Source: Achatina immaculata
Taxonomy: Eukaryota > Mollusca > Gastropoda > Stylommatophora > Achatinidae
Direction of reading: 5' to 3'
Length of the DNA: 64,000 bases
NCBI GenBank assembly: GCA_009760885.1
Contig: CM019716.1
Coordinates: 6,419,938-6,483,937 of the forward strand
Shown here one piece after another: positions 44,055-64,000 of the stretch. The notes beneath the pieces were generated by a model. The model had not been told where the DNA came from. It did not search any database and saw nothing but the letters and a program-made list of their open reading frames with translations. Each line of letters begins with the position of its first letter. Positions within the stretch are counted from its first letter, which is position 1. Made by a program: the position numbers and the translations under genes.

Positions 44055-45121
44055 AAATGGCAAACTTTTAAATGAACTCCTGGACATATCAAAAGTTACT
44101 TCTAACAGCACACAGTAAACATCCAATCAAAATTTAATCCAGTTTGAGCAGAAAATGAGATATATATTTTTGGTTCATCAGACTAAGGAACACATTTGTT
44201 TGAAAATTAAGAAATGCTCCAAAATTATGAGAGGAATATCAATTACCATCTAATTTTCTAATTGCAAAGACATCATTAATGCCTCAGAACTGTCCTCCAT
44301 ATGATGGACCAATTTCAGATTCTATTTACTGCTCTTCCATTGCAGTTCTGGCTAATATACCCCAGTAATAATGTTGTTATACCAGAGATAAGGAGAACAA
44401 AAATTACAGGAAATAATGTCTCATGGTCATTGATGTACCACTTTTTGAGTTCGCTTGCAGGAAAAGGGAATTGTGTGTCTACAATTTCACCTTGGGTAGC
44501 TACTTTAAAAATTCTACATTAAATCATGGATTTTTGGTGGTTGGTTTAAATGAATATTAATGAAAGGTTGACATATGATGACATATTTTCCAGGGGTGGA
44601 AAATAGAAGGCAAAATTAATGGCCGTTTGAAAGCTACAGATGGGATTAGTATTCTGATTTTAGGGCAAAATTTAATTTAAGATGTATTTGTGAAACCCAG
44701 TGCTTTTTTTTTTTTTTTTGGTGAAAATCACAAGTTTCACACAACTCAGTATGTGATATATTAAAAAGTATTAAAAACAGTTGTTAACCAATATTCAGTA
44801 TTTTAACTCAAAATCAATCAATCGCCAAAAAATTGATCTTTGTAGTTTTGATCATCCATGGAGAGGCTGTTTTCTGTATTAGGTAAGTCAAATGTTTAAA
44901 AATTCTTTTCTTATTTTAGTCTGGTTTTCTGCGTAAATTAGTTTTGTATTCCTCTATTCAGTGAAAGGCCACATGGGCCAAACTACTGTTTATAGTTTAC
45001 TCATAAACCTCTACTGCCAGTTAAAAACTTTGTGTATATCGTGCTTACAAGCTTAATACTCAGGGGGGTTCATGGTGTGTAAAATATGTGTAAAATGTGC
45101 ATGTTATATCCATGAAAATAC

Positions 45122-45156
<35 letters not shown>

Positions 45157-45407
45157 GTGCAGGAATGTTATGAACAGAAGATCTTGTATGTATAATACAA
45201 CATATGTACACACATTCCTAACATTTACAAGGCTCATAAACACATACGTGTGTTACATGCACATCTACATATGTGACAAGTTTTTTTCCTACATCATCAG
45301 AAACTGATGACACAGGACTGTTTGTTTTGAACTGCATATTCTTTCAGTTTGTTAAGAAAATCATAACTTTTAATTTATTCTGATGTTTCTTTTTTATACT
45401 TTGGAAG
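44055..45407. other. Region 5' of the first NSMAF exon found
   Basis: AT-rich. A poly-T at 44705, an (AT)n microsatellite at 45124-45152 and short ORFs only. The NSMAF start codon and N-terminal exon were looked for here but not recognised. An ATG with a GT donor at about 44860-44890 would give MERLFSVL, which is too short to judge. Confidence 0.4.
45124..45152. repeat. (AT)n microsatellite
   Basis: Pure AT dinucleotides, about 14 repeats. Similar tracts occur at 51465-51486, 51783-51800, 54192-54215 and 54478-54500 in NSMAF introns. Confidence 0.9.
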
Positions 45408-62759
<17,352 letters not shown>

Positions 62760-63135
62760 GTGAGCTTAAACTCATTTGATTTTGAAATATCAGGCATTGA
62801 ATGTGCTAGGCATCCTAAATAATTTTGTTTGTACACAGAACGCTCACACATTTTTATACTAGAATTTGTCCTCTCACTTTCTTTAGGAAAATTTGCTGAA
62901 TGAAAATTATAGCATGAAGATAACATTATTTGTCTGTTAACTTAATTTTCTAAGTTTGTCTGCTTGTAGGCTCCACCCTACCCCCAGAATGAAGAGTGGC
63001 AATTAGTGTTTGTGAGCATGTAGATTGTTTTGCTTCATTGTTCAAGCTCAGTTTTACAAAGAGGTTTAGTTTTAGTGAGCATAGATTAAAAAACATGTCA
63101 TGAAGGTTTACTAGTAATCACTGCTTAGGTTTATA

Positions 63136-64000
63136 CAAGGTGTGTTCAGAAAAGGAGTGAACTTTTTAGACGTAGTGTCAGCTGACATATTGAGAACACC
63201 TTGTGGCAGGTCTTGACAACAAACTGCCATTTGCCTCCTTCCACTATCAGCTGCGTCCACTGAAGTGATCATGTGCACAAACACTTCATCAGATTAGTGG
63301 CAAAGTGACACTGAAGGGACTTAAAGGTCAATGTGTGTGCTGCAAACTTGGCAAAATGTTTACAGAGTCATGGCAGATACAGGGAGTTCTGTTTGAGCCA
63401 GATGCAGTGCTATAAGTGGTTTGTTTTAAAGAGGGGAGAATGTTGGTAGGTGAAGTTCCCAGGCCTGGAAGACCTTCCACATCAACAGGTGATGACCATG
63501 TTGAGAGAGTTCATGCTGTGGTTCATGGAAATCATTCTTTAACTGTCCAAAAAGTTGCTGATGATGTGGGCATCAGCATAGGATCCTTCCGTCAAATGTT
63601 GATTGAAAAACTGCAGATGCATTGCTTCTGTGCAAAATTCATGTTGCATTTGGTGACTGACAATCAGAAAGAGAGTCTTGTTGAAACTAGCTGGAAACTG
63701 CTTGCCAATGCAAATAGTCATGGAAACTTTCTTAATGACATCAGAACAGGAAATGACATGTAGGTTTATGGCTATGATGTTGAAACCAAGATGCAGTCTT
63801 CACAGTGGGTAGGGAAAGAGTCTCCTTGACCAAAAAAGCACGGATGAGTTGGTAAAAAATCAAGATGTTGTTGGTTGTGTTTTTTTGGTTGCAAAGGAAT
63901 TGTCCAGTTTGAATTTGTACCACATAATCAGATGGTAAACACAGTTGTACCAGAAAGTTTTAGTGTATTTGATAAATGATGTCTGCAGGAAAAGGCCTGA
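63136..64000 (+). pseudogene. Second mariner-family element, truncated by window end
   Basis: It starts at a TA followed by CAAGGTGTGTTCAGAAAAGG, a TIR-like end. The decayed transposase shows VPRPGRPSTSTGDDHVERVH, LTVQKVADDVGISIG, KLQMHCFCAKF, LANANSHGNFLNDIRTG, then VYGYDVETKMQSSQW in a shifted context. The helix-turn-helix part and the region around the first catalytic Asp (GDETW in the family, GNDM here) are visible; the first Asp context is broken and later codons contain many stops. It is a different lineage from the 50171 mariner. Confidence 0.82.

Noticed and set aside
44855..44895. ATG followed by MERLFSVL and GGTAAGT as the first NSMAF exon
   Set aside because: Only eight codons and no similarity that I can defend to the FAN N-terminus; a chance ATG plus donor is likely.

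Overview
This is a 64 kb AT-rich window from an animal nuclear genome. It contains spliced genes with metazoan protein architecture, tRNA-derived SINEs, RTE-like and RNase H-bearing non-LTR retrotransposons, mariner and TTAA-flanked DNA elements, and an unusually high load of 20-50 bp minisatellites. An invertebrate, perhaps a mollusc or another lophotrochozoan, fits best. That is an impression from the repeat mix and not a proof.

Three host genes are supported. (1) A minus-strand gene has a large exon at 5463-7541. It encodes an unrecognised protein with five copies of a Cys-rich 'CxxC ... FFPFL ... CxxC ... QWxxYE' module. A plausible next exon lies at 3103-3181, and a CCAAT/YY1-like promoter candidate lies near 12.7 kb. 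(2) A complete minus-strand GINS2 (PSF2) gene has five coding exons: 33475-33564, 30875-30989, 27482-27581, 23368-23494 and 19939-20064. They add up to exactly 558 nt, or 185 codons plus stop, which is the usual length of this GINS/CMG replication-helicase subunit. (3) Fifteen consecutive phase-compatible plus-strand exons of NSMAF (FAN) run from 45408 to 62759. They cover the PH/GRAM-like region and the first part of the BEACH domain. The N-terminus was not found, and the rest of BEACH plus the WD40 repeats lie beyond the window.

Everything else is mostly repeats. 0-1.5 kb: RTE fragments. 1.5-3 kb: two minisatellites. 4.7-5.4 kb: composite SINE/LINE-tail repeats. 8.6-11.1 kb: a 2.5 kb, 42-bp in-frame minisatellite that appears to have grown out of the 3' coding end of a reverse transcriptase. 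11.3-14.3 kb: LINE 3' ends. 15-16.6 kb: minisatellites. 18.0-18.7 kb: a TTAA-flanked MITE. 19.6-33.6 kb: GINS2, whose introns hold RTE and Nimb-like elements and several minisatellites. 34-43.7 kb: a nest of GAA-tailed elements, a foldback element and non-LTR copies inserted into each other. 45.4-64 kb: NSMAF with a mariner, SINEs, hairpin elements and minisatellites in its introns, then a second mariner relic cut by the window end.

The most notable observations are these. A hairpin element with 15-bp target duplications has duplicated the 3' splice site of an NSMAF exon. A (GAA)n-ending tail is shared between an RNase H-bearing LINE and an apparently non-autonomous family, and a 26-bp insertion consists of that tail alone. 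Several insertions have target-site duplications clear enough to order the events.
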